The position numbers and the translations under genes are program-made. Shown here in pieces: positions 15,942 through 26,400 of a DNA stretch of 64,000 nt. The notes under the pieces were generated by a model. The model made no database searches, was not told the origin of the DNA, and saw only the letters and a program-made list of their open reading frames with translations. Every line of letters begins with the position of its first letter. Position 1 is the stretch's first letter. Source of the DNA: Muriicola sp. Z0-33 (lineage in GTDB: Bacteria; Bacteroidota; Bacteroidia; Flavobacteriales; Flavobacteriaceae); contig NZ_JAFMPW010000003.1 of NCBI RefSeq assembly GCF_026126425.1, positions 62,001 to 126,000 on the forward strand. Reading direction: 5' to 3'.

Positions 15942-17318
15942 ATGCAAAGAAGAAAATTTATCAACAGAACAACATTAGGAACTGCCGCAATGGTAGGGTT
16001 CCCAACCATAGTACCGGCTCATGTTCTGGGGAAAGACGCACCGAGCAATAAAATCAATATAGGTCAGATTGGTTGTGGCCGAATTGCCCAGGTCCATGAT
16101 GTTCCTGATACCCTGAAATATAACGAAGCAAGAGTTATGGCTGTTTGTGATGTAGATGCCAGGCGGGCCGCCGATGCCAAGACCTGGGTAGATGGCTATT
16201 ATCAAAAAAAGATGGATAAGGCGAACTACATGAATACAAGAGTGTATGAAGATTACAGAGAAATGTTACTCAACAAAGATTTGGACGCAGTAGTCATTAG
16301 TACTCCGGATCACTGGCATTCTCAACCCGCTATGGAGGCAGCATTGGCAGGTAAAGACATCTATCTTCAAAAACCTACCTCCCTGACCATAAAAGAAGGA
16401 CAGCAATTACGCGAAGTAGTACAAAAAAAGAAGGTAATACTGCAGGTAGGAACCCAGCAAAGGGCCATGCCGCAATTCCGGGTAGCTGCCGAATTGGTTA
16501 GAAATGGTCGAATTGGAAAAATCCATACCGTAAAAATTGGCTTACCAGGAGACCCTGCCGGTCCTGTTGCCCCTGAAATGCCAGTCCCGTCCAATCTAAA
16601 CTTTGATATGTGGCTGGGATCTACTCCCCTGGTTCCTTATACAGAAATAGGCGTACACCCTCAAAATGATTATAGCAGACCCGGATGGCTTCGAATCAGA
16701 AATTACGGAGCGGGTATGATCACTGGTTGGGGACAGCACCACTACGACTCCGCAGCATGGGGGATGAACACAGAGTTAACCGGCCCCGTTTCGGTACAAT
16801 CTTTGGCCGAATTCCCAAAATCGGGACTGTGGAATGTACATGGCGACTTCTTCGTAAAACACGAATACAAAAATGGTATTACGGTGTATACCAGTGGAGG
16901 TTACACCAATGGAATCCGCTATGAAGGTTCGGACGGTTGGATATTTGTTTCAAGGGGCGATTACCAGGCTTCTGCATCAGACCCGGTAGATAAAGAGAAA
17001 AGCAGTAAAGCCCTGAATGCCTCAGATCCAAAACTGCTAGAATCTGTAATTGGAGAAAACGAAATACATCTCGAAAAAATTGATGATCAGCACGGCAACT
17101 GGCTAGAATGTATCAAAACAAGAAAAGCCCCTATTTCTCCTATAGAAAAAGGTCATAAAGCATGTGCCATCTGTCTCATTAGTGATATATCAATGCATTT
17201 TGACAGGAAATTAGACTGGGATCCTGATAAAGAAGTTTTTATCAATGACGATGAGGCCAATGCACTGCTTCGCCGCGAACAGCGAAAACCATATGGTACG
17301 GACTACCTGAAGATATAA
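15942..17318 (+). CDS. Gfo/Idh/MocA oxidoreductase, Tat-exported
   Basis: The product has 458 residues. A twin-arginine leader (MQRRKFINRTTLGTAAMVG) suggests folded export with bound nucleotide cofactor. The Rossmann motif INIGQIGCGRIAQVHD begins near residue 38, and the family's EKP-like stretch appears as LQKPTSLT; the Glu is replaced by Gln. The dinucleotide-binding domain is followed by the mixed alpha/beta substrate domain. Exported members oxidise sugars or glycosides, for example at C3. It sits in a run of catabolic genes from 14714 to 22199. Confidence 0.88.
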   Translation: MQRRKFINRTTLGTAAMVGFPTIVPAHVLGKDAPSNKINIGQIGCGRIAQVHDVPDTLKYNEARVMAVCDVDARRAADAKTWVDGYYQKKMDKANYMNTRVYEDYREMLLNKDLDAVVISTPDHWHSQPAMEAALAGKDIYLQKPTSLTIKEGQQLREVVQKKKVILQVGTQQRAMPQFRVAAELVRNGRIGKIHTVKIGLPGDPAGPVAPEMPVPSNLNFDMWLGSTPLVPYTEIGVHPQNDYSRPGWLRIRNYGAGMITGWGQHHYDSAAWGMNTELTGPVSVQSLAEFPKSGLWNVHGDFFVKHEYKNGITVYTSGGYTNGIRYEGSDGWIFVSRGDYQASASDPVDKEKSSKALNASDPKLLESVIGENEIHLEKIDDQHGNWLECIKTRKAPISPIEKGHKACAICLISDISMHFDRKLDWDPDKEVFINDDEANALLRREQRKPYGTDYLKI

Positions 17319-17413
17319 CCGGCTATACCTCAAAATTTTAATTTATCAGAATGGGGTTAGTTGATCTGAATTTCCTCCATTACCTTCTTATGACTAAATT
17401 TACTGCCATATTT

Positions 17414-18793
17414 ATGAAGTACTTTATCTTATTTTGTACGGTTGGACTGCTTTTCTGCTGTTCTGAAAACAATCCTAAACCCAATGTAATGCATCAGGCA
17501 AGCACTACCAATATCAGACTGATGACCTTAGACCCGGGACATTTCCATGCCGCGCTGGTACAAAAGACCATGTATAAAAATGTAGCTTCCACTCTATATG
17601 TATATGCCCCTGAAGGCCCTGAAGTACTGGACTATTTAGATAAAATAGCTGCATACAATAACAGGGAAAATTCCCCGACAAACTGGAAAGTAGAGCGGCG
17701 TATCGGAACGGATTATCTAAAAAACATGCTCAATGAGCAGCCGGGCAATGTAATGATAGTGGCCGGTAAGAATTCTAAAAAAATAGACTATATCCTGGAA
17801 GCTGTTAAAGCGGGCATCAACGTCTATGCAGACAAACCATTGGTAATAAATAAAGAAGGATATGCCAAGCTTAAGGAAGCCTTCCGGATTGCAAAAGAAA
17901 AAAACCTCATCCTCTACGATATTATGACAGAGCGATTTGAGTCTACAACCGCGCTGCAAAAGTTATTATCTGCTCAAACTAACGTTTTTGGCGAACTTCT
18001 GGATGGTCATCACGGGCAACCCTCAATTGTTAAAGAAAGCGTACATCACTTTTTTAAATATGTTTCCGGAAAACCACTGATAAGGCCCCCCTGGTTCTTT
18101 GATGTAAATGAAGAGGGAGATGGGATAGTTGATGTCACTACCCATTTAGTAGATTTAGTGCAATGGGAGGCATTCCCAGGGCAAGTAATAGATACTAATG
18201 ATATCGAAATGGTTTCCGCAAAAAGATGGCCTACTGTTTTGACACTCCCGGAATTTCAAAAAGTTACTGGCCTGGATGCATTTCCTGAATATCTCAGTAA
18301 AGACATTAAGGAAGATAAATTACATGTTTATTGCAATGGGGAAATGATCTATAAAATTCGGGGTAAATTGGCTAAAGTCTCAGTGATATGGAACTATCAG
18401 GCACCTGAAGGTACAGCAGATACGCATTATAGCATTATGCGGGGTTCTAAAAGTAACCTGATTATAAAACAGGGGGAAGATGAAGGTTATTTACCAACAC
18501 TTTACGTGGAAGCAAAAGATACCAAAGGATTTGAGGCCAGTTTAAAAGGGGCTGTTGCAGGAGCTGTTGCAGAGCTATATCCGGGTACGACCATGGAGAA
18601 AATATCTGACGGTCTTTGGAAAATAAACATTCCGGACGAGTTTAAAATTGGGCATGAGGCACATTTTGCCCAGGTTACTGAGAATTACCTTAAATATCTG
18701 GAGAACCAAGAACTTCCAGACTGGGAAGTTCCCAATATGATTACAAAATATTATATTACCACAGCAGCATATCAATTGGCTAAAGCGAACTAA
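17414..18793 (+). CDS. Gfo/Idh/MocA-type oxidoreductase lipoprotein with oxidoreductase C-terminal domain
   Basis: I chose the ATG at 17414 because it gives a proper lipoprotein signal (MKYFILFCTVGLLFCC); the frame is open back to 17351 but would put 21 residues in front. The product has 459 residues. The N-terminal half is a degenerate Rossmann domain (MTLDPGHFHAALV, then ADKPLVINKEGY for the usual EKP motif), and the C-terminal half matches the putative oxidoreductase C-terminal domain seen in Bacteroidota. It lies four bases before the SDR gene. It is probably a membrane-anchored periplasmic sugar oxidoreductase; cofactor and substrate are unknown. Confidence 0.82.
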   Translation: MKYFILFCTVGLLFCCSENNPKPNVMHQASTTNIRLMTLDPGHFHAALVQKTMYKNVASTLYVYAPEGPEVLDYLDKIAAYNNRENSPTNWKVERRIGTDYLKNMLNEQPGNVMIVAGKNSKKIDYILEAVKAGINVYADKPLVINKEGYAKLKEAFRIAKEKNLILYDIMTERFESTTALQKLLSAQTNVFGELLDGHHGQPSIVKESVHHFFKYVSGKPLIRPPWFFDVNEEGDGIVDVTTHLVDLVQWEAFPGQVIDTNDIEMVSAKRWPTVLTLPEFQKVTGLDAFPEYLSKDIKEDKLHVYCNGEMIYKIRGKLAKVSVIWNYQAPEGTADTHYSIMRGSKSNLIIKQGEDEGYLPTLYVEAKDTKGFEASLKGAVAGAVAELYPGTTMEKISDGLWKINIPDEFKIGHEAHFAQVTENYLKYLENQELPDWEVPNMITKYYITTAAYQLAKAN

Positions 18794-18796
18794 TTT

Positions 18797-19618
18797 ATGA
18801 CCAAGGACTCATTTTCAATAGCGAAAAAGACCTACGCCCTTTCCGGGGCTACCGGTACTTTAGGAGGTTCAATCTCAGAATATCTCGTAAGTAATGGGGC
18901 AAACGTAATTCTCTTAGGCAGATCTGCCGAAAAACTGGAAAAGAAAATTGTAGAATTAGATAAAATCAAGCCCGGGATGTCCAGGTCTTACCTGGTAGAC
19001 CTTTTAGATGAGCACCAATTAAAGAAAACAAGGGATAAGATTCAGGAAGATGTAAGGCAATTAGACGGCCTGGTAAATTTAGCAGGTGGTAATATACCAG
19101 GAGCCACACTTAAGGAAGGACAGGACATCTTTGATTTAGAGATTGAAGATACCCGAAAGGTGGTCGATATCAATTTATATGGAACCATCATGCCCACAAT
19201 TATCCTGGGCGAATTAATGGCCAAACAGGGACATGGATCCATAGTTAATATTTCGTCTATGGCGGCCAAGAGAACAATCACTAGAGTTCTGGGGTATTCT
19301 ATTGCCAAGGCCGGGGTTGATATTTTCACCAAATGGATGGCCAACGAACTCGCTTCAAAGTTCAATGATAAGGTTAGAGTAAATGCCATTGCGCCTGGCT
19401 TTTTTATCGGGAACCAAAACAGGGCATTGCTTATGAACGAGGATAACACTTATACCAGCAGGGGCAAGAAAATCATTAACAATACGCCCATGGGCCGCTT
19501 TGGTGATGCCTCAGAACTTAACGGGATGGTGCATTATCTTTTAAGCGACTCTTCTAGTTTTGTCACCGGTGGCATTTTTGATGTGGACGGCGGGTTCAGT
19601 ACATTTTCAGGAGTATAA
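18797..19618 (+). CDS. SDR oxidoreductase, probable D-mannonate oxidoreductase
   Basis: The product has 273 residues. The nucleotide-binding glycine motif SGATGTLGGSI lies at 17-27, NLAGG at about 93, catalytic Ser in NISSMAA and the YSIAK motif (Tyr-x-x-x-Lys) near 170, so a classical SDR active site is complete. It lies six bases before mannonate dehydratase. In Bacteroidota an SDR in this position interconverts D-fructuronate and D-mannonate, replacing the unrelated UxuB of Escherichia coli. The substrate call is drawn from the neighbour. Confidence 0.88.
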   Translation: MTKDSFSIAKKTYALSGATGTLGGSISEYLVSNGANVILLGRSAEKLEKKIVELDKIKPGMSRSYLVDLLDEHQLKKTRDKIQEDVRQLDGLVNLAGGNIPGATLKEGQDIFDLEIEDTRKVVDINLYGTIMPTIILGELMAKQGHGSIVNISSMAAKRTITRVLGYSIAKAGVDIFTKWMANELASKFNDKVRVNAIAPGFFIGNQNRALLMNEDNTYTSRGKKIINNTPMGRFGDASELNGMVHYLLSDSSSFVTGGIFDVDGGFSTFSGV

Positions 19619-19623
19619 TAGTT

Positions 19624-20817
19624 ATGGAATATCTAAAAAAAACTTTCCGGTGGTTTGGACCAGACTTTGGTGTGACCCTCGAGGATATTAAACAAATTGG
19701 TGTTGAAGGAATAGTAGCAGCCTGCCAGCATATCCCGATTGGGGAAGTTTGGCCCAATTCTGATATCGCTGCACTAAAAAAAAATATAGAATCCGCAGGA
19801 CTGCAATGGTCTGTGGTAGAGAGTGTCAACATACATACTACTATAAAATATGGGCTGCCCGAGCGCGACAAGTATATTGAGAATTACATTCAGACACTTC
19901 GGAATTTAGCAGAAAATGGCATTTACACGGTCTGCTATAATTTTATGCAACTTATAGACTGGACCAGAACAGATCTGGATTACCAATTACCCAATAGTGC
20001 TTCCGCCTTGAGGTTTGATCCCATAGCTGCGGCGGCATTTGATCTATTTATCCTGCAGAGGGAAGGCGCCAGTGATTGCTATGACGAGCAGACAATAAAT
20101 GAGGCCAAAAACTATTTTGATACCCTGAACCCGGAAGAGAGAACAGCATTAGAGCATGCTATTTTAGCAGGAATGCCAGGTTCAAAAAAACTGATCTCCC
20201 TTGAAGAATTTAAGAGAAATCATCGTACCGTACTGGAAATTTCTAAGGAACAGCTGCAGGAAAATCTGGCTTATTTTCTAAAGTCTATAATTCCTGAAGC
20301 GGAAAAACTCGGCATTAAAATGGCCATTCATCCGGACGATCCTCCTTTTGAGGTTTTCGGCGTGCCGCGGATAGCCTCTAATTATGAAGAGTTAAAATTT
20401 ATTTTAGATGCCTGTCCGTCACCCAGTAACGGACTCACTTTCTGTTCGGGTTCATTAGGGGCTTCAGCGGGGAACGACCTGGTAAAAATTATAGAGGATT
20501 TTGGAGACAGAATACATTTTATTCACCTGAGAAATGTAGAAAGGCAGGAAGATGGTAGTTTTTATGAAGCTTCACATTTAGATGGTTCGCTCCAAATGGA
20601 AGAAATTTTAAAAGCGATTATTAGCGAACAAAAAAGAAGATATTCATCAGGTATTGGAGAAATAGCCATCCCCATGCGTCCGGATCACGGTCATGTGCTG
20701 TTAGATGACAAAAGACGCCAGACCGATTTTTATTCAGGGTATTCCCTAATTGGAAGGGCTCTGGGACTTGCTCAAATTTATGGCCTGGAGAAGGGCATTA
20801 GGAGTTTTGATAATTAG
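19624..20817 (+). CDS. uxuA: D-mannonate dehydratase UxuA
   Basis: The product has 397 residues, the usual length. The UxuA signatures are visible: the N-terminal FRWFGPDFGVTLEDIKQIG, the metal-site strand MAIHPDDPPFEVFGVPRI, CSGSLGASAGND, HFIHLRNV and RPDHGHVLLDD near the C-terminus. It dehydrates D-mannonate to 2-keto-3-deoxy-D-gluconate with a divalent metal. The preceding SDR would supply mannonate from fructuronate. KDG kinase and aldolase, the next steps, are not in the window. Confidence 0.96.
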   Translation: MEYLKKTFRWFGPDFGVTLEDIKQIGVEGIVAACQHIPIGEVWPNSDIAALKKNIESAGLQWSVVESVNIHTTIKYGLPERDKYIENYIQTLRNLAENGIYTVCYNFMQLIDWTRTDLDYQLPNSASALRFDPIAAAAFDLFILQREGASDCYDEQTINEAKNYFDTLNPEERTALEHAILAGMPGSKKLISLEEFKRNHRTVLEISKEQLQENLAYFLKSIIPEAEKLGIKMAIHPDDPPFEVFGVPRIASNYEELKFILDACPSPSNGLTFCSGSLGASAGNDLVKIIEDFGDRIHFIHLRNVERQEDGSFYEASHLDGSLQMEEILKAIISEQKRRYSSGIGEIAIPMRPDHGHVLLDDKRRQTDFYSGYSLIGRALGLAQIYGLEKGIRSFDN

Positions 20818-20846
20818 TTGCCTCATAGATTAAATGCGATTCAGGT

Positions 20847-22199
20847 ATGAGAAATGTAACATCAATTTTCATTCTATCAATAATTCTTATAGCTTGCAGT
20901 TCCCGGACTGCCGAGCAAAAAGCGGCTAACGCTGCACTGATTTCACAATTCGATGCTGCCATCACTCAAAACTTACTGCAGAAATGGTATCCTCTTGTTA
21001 TCGACTATGAATACGGCGGGTTTTATAGTGATATCAATAAAGACTTTACAGTTGGAGAAAGGCAAGATAAAATGATTGTCTCCCAGGCGAGGCATATCTG
21101 GACCACCGCAAAAGCCGCTGAATTATTTGGGAGCACTACGGATTATATGCAATATGCCCGTCATGGATTTAAATTTCTCCGGGATCAGATGTGGGATAGT
21201 ATTAATGGCGGTTTTTTTAACCTGGTTAGCAGAGAAGGGCTCCCCTTGCCAGTAACAGAAGAGCCAAAAACGGCATATGGCAATGCTTTTGCCATATATG
21301 GTTTGTCTGCGTATTATAAAGCCTCTAAAGATCCGGAAGCCCTTGATTATGCAAAAAAAACCTTCTATTGGTTAGAAACACACAGCCATGATACAATAAA
21401 CAAAGGGTATTTTCAATCCCTGAGTTTAGATGGGAGTCCTGTACAACGTACAGATGATTTTCCTTCAAATTCCACAATAGGTTATAAGGATCAAAACAGT
21501 TCTATTCACCTGTTAGAGGCTTTTACCAGTTTGTACCAGGTGTGGCCCGATGAATTGTTGGCTAAGCGTCTGAAAGAACTGCTGATGCTTATCAGAGATA
21601 CTATTACCACAGAAAAAGGGTATATGCATCTCTTTTTTACAAAAGACTGGAAACCTATATCATTTAAAGACAGCACTGATATAACCATAAAGAAACATTA
21701 TTATCTGGATCATGTCTCCTTTGGCCATGATGTAGAAACCGCCTTTTTGCTTTTAGAGGCTGCAGATGCGCTGGGTGAGCAACACAGTATCACACTTGAA
21801 AAAGGGAAAAGAATGGTAGATCATGCCCTGGAAACGGGCTGGGATAATGAACTGGGTGGATTCTATGATGGGGGTTATTACTTTAAAGGGAAAGATGAAA
21901 TTACTATTGTTAATGATAATAAGAATTGGTGGACACAGGCCGAAGGCCTGAACAGCCTACTGCTTTTTAGCCAGTATTACCCCGAAGATCCAAAAAAATA
22001 CAGGGCCCGTTTCGATCAACTTTGGGAGTATACCAACACTTATTTATTAGATGATGTAAATGGGGGTTGGTACGAATGGGGTACAGATAAACGTCCCCAA
22101 GCCCAAGAAGGATTAAAAGGTCATATCTGGAAAGCTACGTACCATAATTACAGATCTCTGGCAAACTGCAAATTGCTACTGGAGAGGGCAGAAGACTAA
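20847..22199 (+). CDS. AGE-family epimerase lipoprotein (disaccharide 2-epimerase-like)
   Basis: The product has 450 residues, with a lipoprotein signal (TSIFILSIILIACSS, Cys17). The rest is an alpha/alpha-barrel of the N-acylglucosamine 2-epimerase superfamily. The stretch DHVSFGHDVETAFLLLEAA resembles the catalytic region of cellobiose and mannobiose 2-epimerases, and later NWWTQAEGLNSL and GHIWKATYHNYRS carry the other conserved residues. A lipid anchor suggests action in the periplasm on oligosaccharides. It starts 29 bases after uxuA and converges with the TIM-barrel gene. Confidence 0.85.
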   Translation: MRNVTSIFILSIILIACSSRTAEQKAANAALISQFDAAITQNLLQKWYPLVIDYEYGGFYSDINKDFTVGERQDKMIVSQARHIWTTAKAAELFGSTTDYMQYARHGFKFLRDQMWDSINGGFFNLVSREGLPLPVTEEPKTAYGNAFAIYGLSAYYKASKDPEALDYAKKTFYWLETHSHDTINKGYFQSLSLDGSPVQRTDDFPSNSTIGYKDQNSSIHLLEAFTSLYQVWPDELLAKRLKELLMLIRDTITTEKGYMHLFFTKDWKPISFKDSTDITIKKHYYLDHVSFGHDVETAFLLLEAADALGEQHSITLEKGKRMVDHALETGWDNELGGFYDGGYYFKGKDEITIVNDNKNWWTQAEGLNSLLLFSQYYPEDPKKYRARFDQLWEYTNTYLLDDVNGGWYEWGTDKRPQAQEGLKGHIWKATYHNYRSLANCKLLLERAED

Positions 22200-22208
22200 G
22201 CGCCCTCT
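22183..22208. terminator. Possible bidirectional hairpin between convergent genes
   Basis: AGAGGGC (22183-22189) pairs with GCCCTCT (22202-22208) across a 12-base loop that includes the stop codon of the epimerase gene. There is no T-run, so termination is uncertain. Confidence 0.3.
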
Positions 22209-22215
22209 GTAATGC

Positions 22216-23205
22216 TTAAATCTTGCCAGCTAAAGACTTTTGGATCACCTGTTGCGTAGTTGTATAGCTCTTTTTCAAAAGTGTTTCGGCATCCATGGTA
22301 TCCCAATATCCTTTATTAAATAACTCCACGGATAGGCCTCCTCTAAAACCAGCATCGAATAACTTTGGCAGGATTTCGTTAAATGGGCAAACACCTTCCC
22401 CGGGTAAAACCCTGTCTGCATCTGTAAGTTTATCCCAGGAAGGATGCTCCGGATAATCGTTCATATGAATAACAGGCAGCCTTTTACCATTAAGGCAATC
22501 CAGGGTATCCCAATCATTCCCCCCCCGGTGAATGTGGTAAAAGTCGAGCAGCATAGTAGCCTTGGGATGACCGCTGGCAATTACTATCTGTGCGCAATCT
22601 GCTACCTTGTTTAAGGCGCCCATCCCCCAAAGTTCTAACACAGGTGTTACCCCGGTTTGATCCCCAAGTTCTAAGATGGCAGTAAACCGCTCTGCGTAAT
22701 CATCGTATTTTGTCCTGTCTAAAGCAGCTATCCCCTGCACTGGCGCAGCGATAAATGCTCCCCCAAGGCCTGCGGTTATTTCCATCTCTTCTGCCAACAG
22801 GTCAAGGGCAGCTTTTCTTTCTTCAGCATCATCACTACACCATTTTGAAAAGCCAATAATGTTTTCCAAAAGCAAATTATGGCTTTGCAGTTTTTCCTTT
22901 AGTTGTTCTGTGCTTCCTCCGCTATCCAGGAAAGATTTAATATTTCGCATCCACAGTTCAACCCCGTCAAAACCGGCATTGGCTACCATATCAATTTGCT
23001 GGTCCACAGGAATATTATAATGAAGTAAGGTAGAAGTGTTTAAACTCACCCGCATAGGAAGTTGTGGCTTTACTTTTTTAACATTGTCTGGTAATACTCG
23101 CGGGATATCAGAGCTAAAACCAAATCCAGCCAGGGCGGCCATTGATCCTTTTAGGGTATTCTCCAGGGCTTTTCTACGAGAAATCTTGTTATCTGTCATT
23201 TTCAA
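22216..23205 (-). CDS. Exported sugar isomerase/epimerase (xylose-isomerase-like TIM barrel)
   Basis: The product has 329 residues; an in-frame ATG two codons later is an equally good start. The N-terminus carries a twin-arginine-like leader (ISRRKALENTLKGSMAALAG). The body has the AP-endonuclease-2/xylose-isomerase fold: MVANAGFDGVELWMRN, then LLDFYHIHRGGNDW and VIHMNDYP with metal-ligand-type Glu, Asp and His residues. Such enzymes act as epimerases, isomerases or lyases, including in 3-keto-glycoside pathways. It converges on the epimerase gene. Exact reaction unknown. Confidence 0.85.
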   Translation of the reverse strand: MKMTDNKISRRKALENTLKGSMAALAGFGFSSDIPRVLPDNVKKVKPQLPMRVSLNTSTLLHYNIPVDQQIDMVANAGFDGVELWMRNIKSFLDSGGSTEQLKEKLQSHNLLLENIIGFSKWCSDDAEERKAALDLLAEEMEITAGLGGAFIAAPVQGIAALDRTKYDDYAERFTAILELGDQTGVTPVLELWGMGALNKVADCAQIVIASGHPKATMLLDFYHIHRGGNDWDTLDCLNGKRLPVIHMNDYPEHPSWDKLTDADRVLPGEGVCPFNEILPKLFDAGFRGGLSVELFNKGYWDTMDAETLLKKSYTTTQQVIQKSLAGKI

Positions 23206-23324
23206 ATGGTATAAATTATAAACCTAAAGCGTTGCTATGCGTCAAAAGTATCTTTCGAAATTTAAGCTAAATTTTTGAGATTTATCTTAAGGGAGTACGG
23301 CAACCACTAAGCACTGAAATAAAA

Positions 23325-23346
23325 AAGCTGGACTTTCGTCCAGCTT
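23325..23346 (-). terminator. Terminator of the giant surface-protein gene
   Basis: AAGCTGGAC (23325-23333) and GTCCAGCTT (23338-23346) form nine perfect pairs around TTTC. Read on the minus strand the hairpin is followed by TTTTTTATTT, 64 bases past the stop at 23410. Confidence 0.88.
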
Positions 23347-23409
23347 CCTTCCTTGCCATAAGAATTAAATAAATGAAAAATATTTTATGTGATCAAAATT
23401 TACCTGTTG

Positions 23410-26400
23410 CTATCGGTACAAGGTAAAATGACCCACGTATTGTTGTTTTTCTCTGTCATTAGCATTAACCACATACCAGTAATCTCCGGTAGGAACAGGT
23501 CTGCCATCATAATCACCATCCCAATTGGCCACCTGGTCTAATCTGGCAACCACTCTGCCGTAGCGATCGTAAATTATAACTTCTATATTAGGGAAGAAAT
23601 CCCTGTTTCTTGGGAACCAAACATCATTATTTCCGTCGCCATCGGGGGTAAAGAAATTTGGAATTTCGAGCATCCCTGTAAAGTCGAACGGAAAGACGAT
23701 TACCGCAACACAACCATTTTGGTCTACCACTCTTACTTCAACATTGGAATCTGCGTTTGCAAAATAAACACTTTCACTACCGTAAGATTCCCCATTGAAG
23801 AAGTATTCATACCCGCCGTAGCCTCCTGTCGCTGAAGCGGTAATTTCATTAGGGCCTGTTTTTGTTGCAACAAGGGTCAGAGGATCATACGCATCGATTG
23901 TAAAATCTACAAAAGTGGTACATCCGTTTGAGTGATAAATATATACGGTATGATCTCCTGCGGGAAGGTCTCCCCATTGCCTGTCTGTTGCCGCCAGGGC
24001 AGTGATAGCGTCTGTTGGGTCTATCGGATCCAAAGCAAATAACAGATCCGAGTACTGACTTGAATCCTGCATTTCTACAGTTGCCGTACTGTTTGGGAAG
24101 ATGCCATCACATCCATAAACCACATTGGCAACGGGTTGTAAGTCTACTCCTATCCCAACAGGAACAATAACGTTGGTCTCACATCCACGAGCATCTCTCA
24201 CAAAAAACACATAAGTATCCCCGCCTATCAGATTGTCCCAATACATGGAAGGATTAGGCGCAAAATCTATATCAGCGTTGGAATTAACGGCAAATTCATA
24301 GGGTGCAGTACCCCCACTTACTTGCAATGTCACAGTACCATCCGCATCCCCCATACATGTTTCTGGAGTTGCATCAGCAATCCCCGCCACAAGTTCCATG
24401 GGTTCGGTTATGGTAATGGTTTGTGTAATAGTACAACCCAGATCATCCTGAATAATTACCTCATAGCTCCTGGGAACCAGGTCTGTAAATGTTTTCCTGT
24501 TTGGGAACAACGGATCGTCAGCTTCAAAAAACTCACTTAGCTGATCAGCTATCGAATAACGGATGACGCCTGTTCCTCCGCTGGCCTCAATAATTAATTG
24601 TCCGTCTGTATCGCCAAAACAACTAACAGGTACGGCTTCTATATAATCCAACACAAGTGGTGGGGGATCTGTAATATCTATAGGGGGAGACAGCACAGTA
24701 CATCCACCGCTGGTTGCATATACCCAATACGTTCCTGCAGGAAGATCTCTGAAAATTCCCGAAGACTGCGCACTTCTCTCTACATTTGGTCCTGAAGGGA
24801 AAGGTGGAACATCTGAATTAAGCAGGGTGTAAACATAATTTCCAATACCTCCAAAAGCCTCTGAACGTATGATTCCTGTTGCTTCCCCAGCACAGTTAAT
24901 CGTGGCATTTGTCAGATCTAAAGAAATGACCAATGGGGCTGCAGGGTCTAGTGATATCTGATTCGATTTCTCGAACGGACAGCCATTCGAATTCTGTACA
25001 TCGTATTGGAATGGTCCCGGATCAATGGTGATATTTTCACTGATCTGAACAGAGGTTGCCGTAGGATCTAATGCATCCAATGGAAGGAAGGGGTCAGCCG
25101 TTCCGGATCTCCTGAAGAAATAGCTTACGCCAACTTCAGGGTTGGTTACAGTAAGTTCCATGATCCCAACATCCCCACAACCCGGTGGCTGTAGTTCAAC
25201 AAGTTCAGCAACCACTACTGGTGGATCAACAATTGTTATAGGCACAGTTACATAACTACAATCCCAGCCATCGAATACTGTAATTGTATAATCCCCGGCC
25301 GATAAGTTGCTGAAAGTTGTGGTGGTTTGCAATCCACTATTAGTACCATCGGATAACCTGTTTAACTGGTAAAGGTAATTCCCAGGGCCCTGGCCGCCGC
25401 TCACATTAAACGCCTCAATGGCACCGTTGTTATCATTGTTACATTGCAAGGGTGTAACTACTTGTATATCTGCATATATCGGCGTAGGCAATGCAAGATT
25501 GATAGTGTTGGTTGCTATACATCCTTCAATATCCCGAACATTAATGGTATAGGTGCCGTCAGACAATCCTGTAATATTATCATTTGTACTTGGGAAATCC
25601 TGTATTATAGTTATCCCATCTGGGGCAATTACCTGATATTCAAAGGTGCCCCATCCGCCATCACCTACCAGGAATATTTCTCCTAATCCAGGTACGGCGC
25701 AGGTGACTTCAGCAGTCTGAGTTAGGGCTACTGTTAATGCCCTGTCTGGTTGTCTTACTGTCGCTACATTACTTATAACGTCACAAAAAGGAGTGCTAAG
25801 TGCTTCTACATGAACTACTAAATTCCCTGCTGGTAAGCCAGTGATTGTGCCTGGATTTTGTCCTGGAACAGTTGTATCAAAACTTCCGGTAACACCGGTT
25901 GTAGTCTCTACCCCGGCATTGTCTCTTGAAAACACCTCATAATTATACGTTCCTGTATAGTTATTGATTTGAATACTTATTTCACCATCTGTTCCATTGA
26001 AACATGTTACCGGTCTGGTCTCCGCAATTACGGCCTCAATAGTGTTGTATTCTGGTACCGTCACCACCTGGGTGAGATAGGTACATCCAGCATTTCCAAC
26101 ATCTGTCACGGCAAAAATATAATCCCCTGGAGTGCTGATCAACCAGTTAACTCTATCGGTACCTCCGGAATTCTGAACAGGCTCAGAACCTAATGGAAGT
26201 ATCTCAACATCGTAGCTACCAGGTCCTTCGTTGATAATTATATCTATAGACCCGGGGTTGACACTGCTTCCGTCGGCAGCACAGCTTATTGGGTTAACAT
26301 TGAAAGAAAAAGTAAGGTCTGTAGGTGCATTTATATTCACCGTAGTCTGAATTTCACATCCATTCTGATCCCTTGCAGTCATCAACAGCGACTGATTTGT

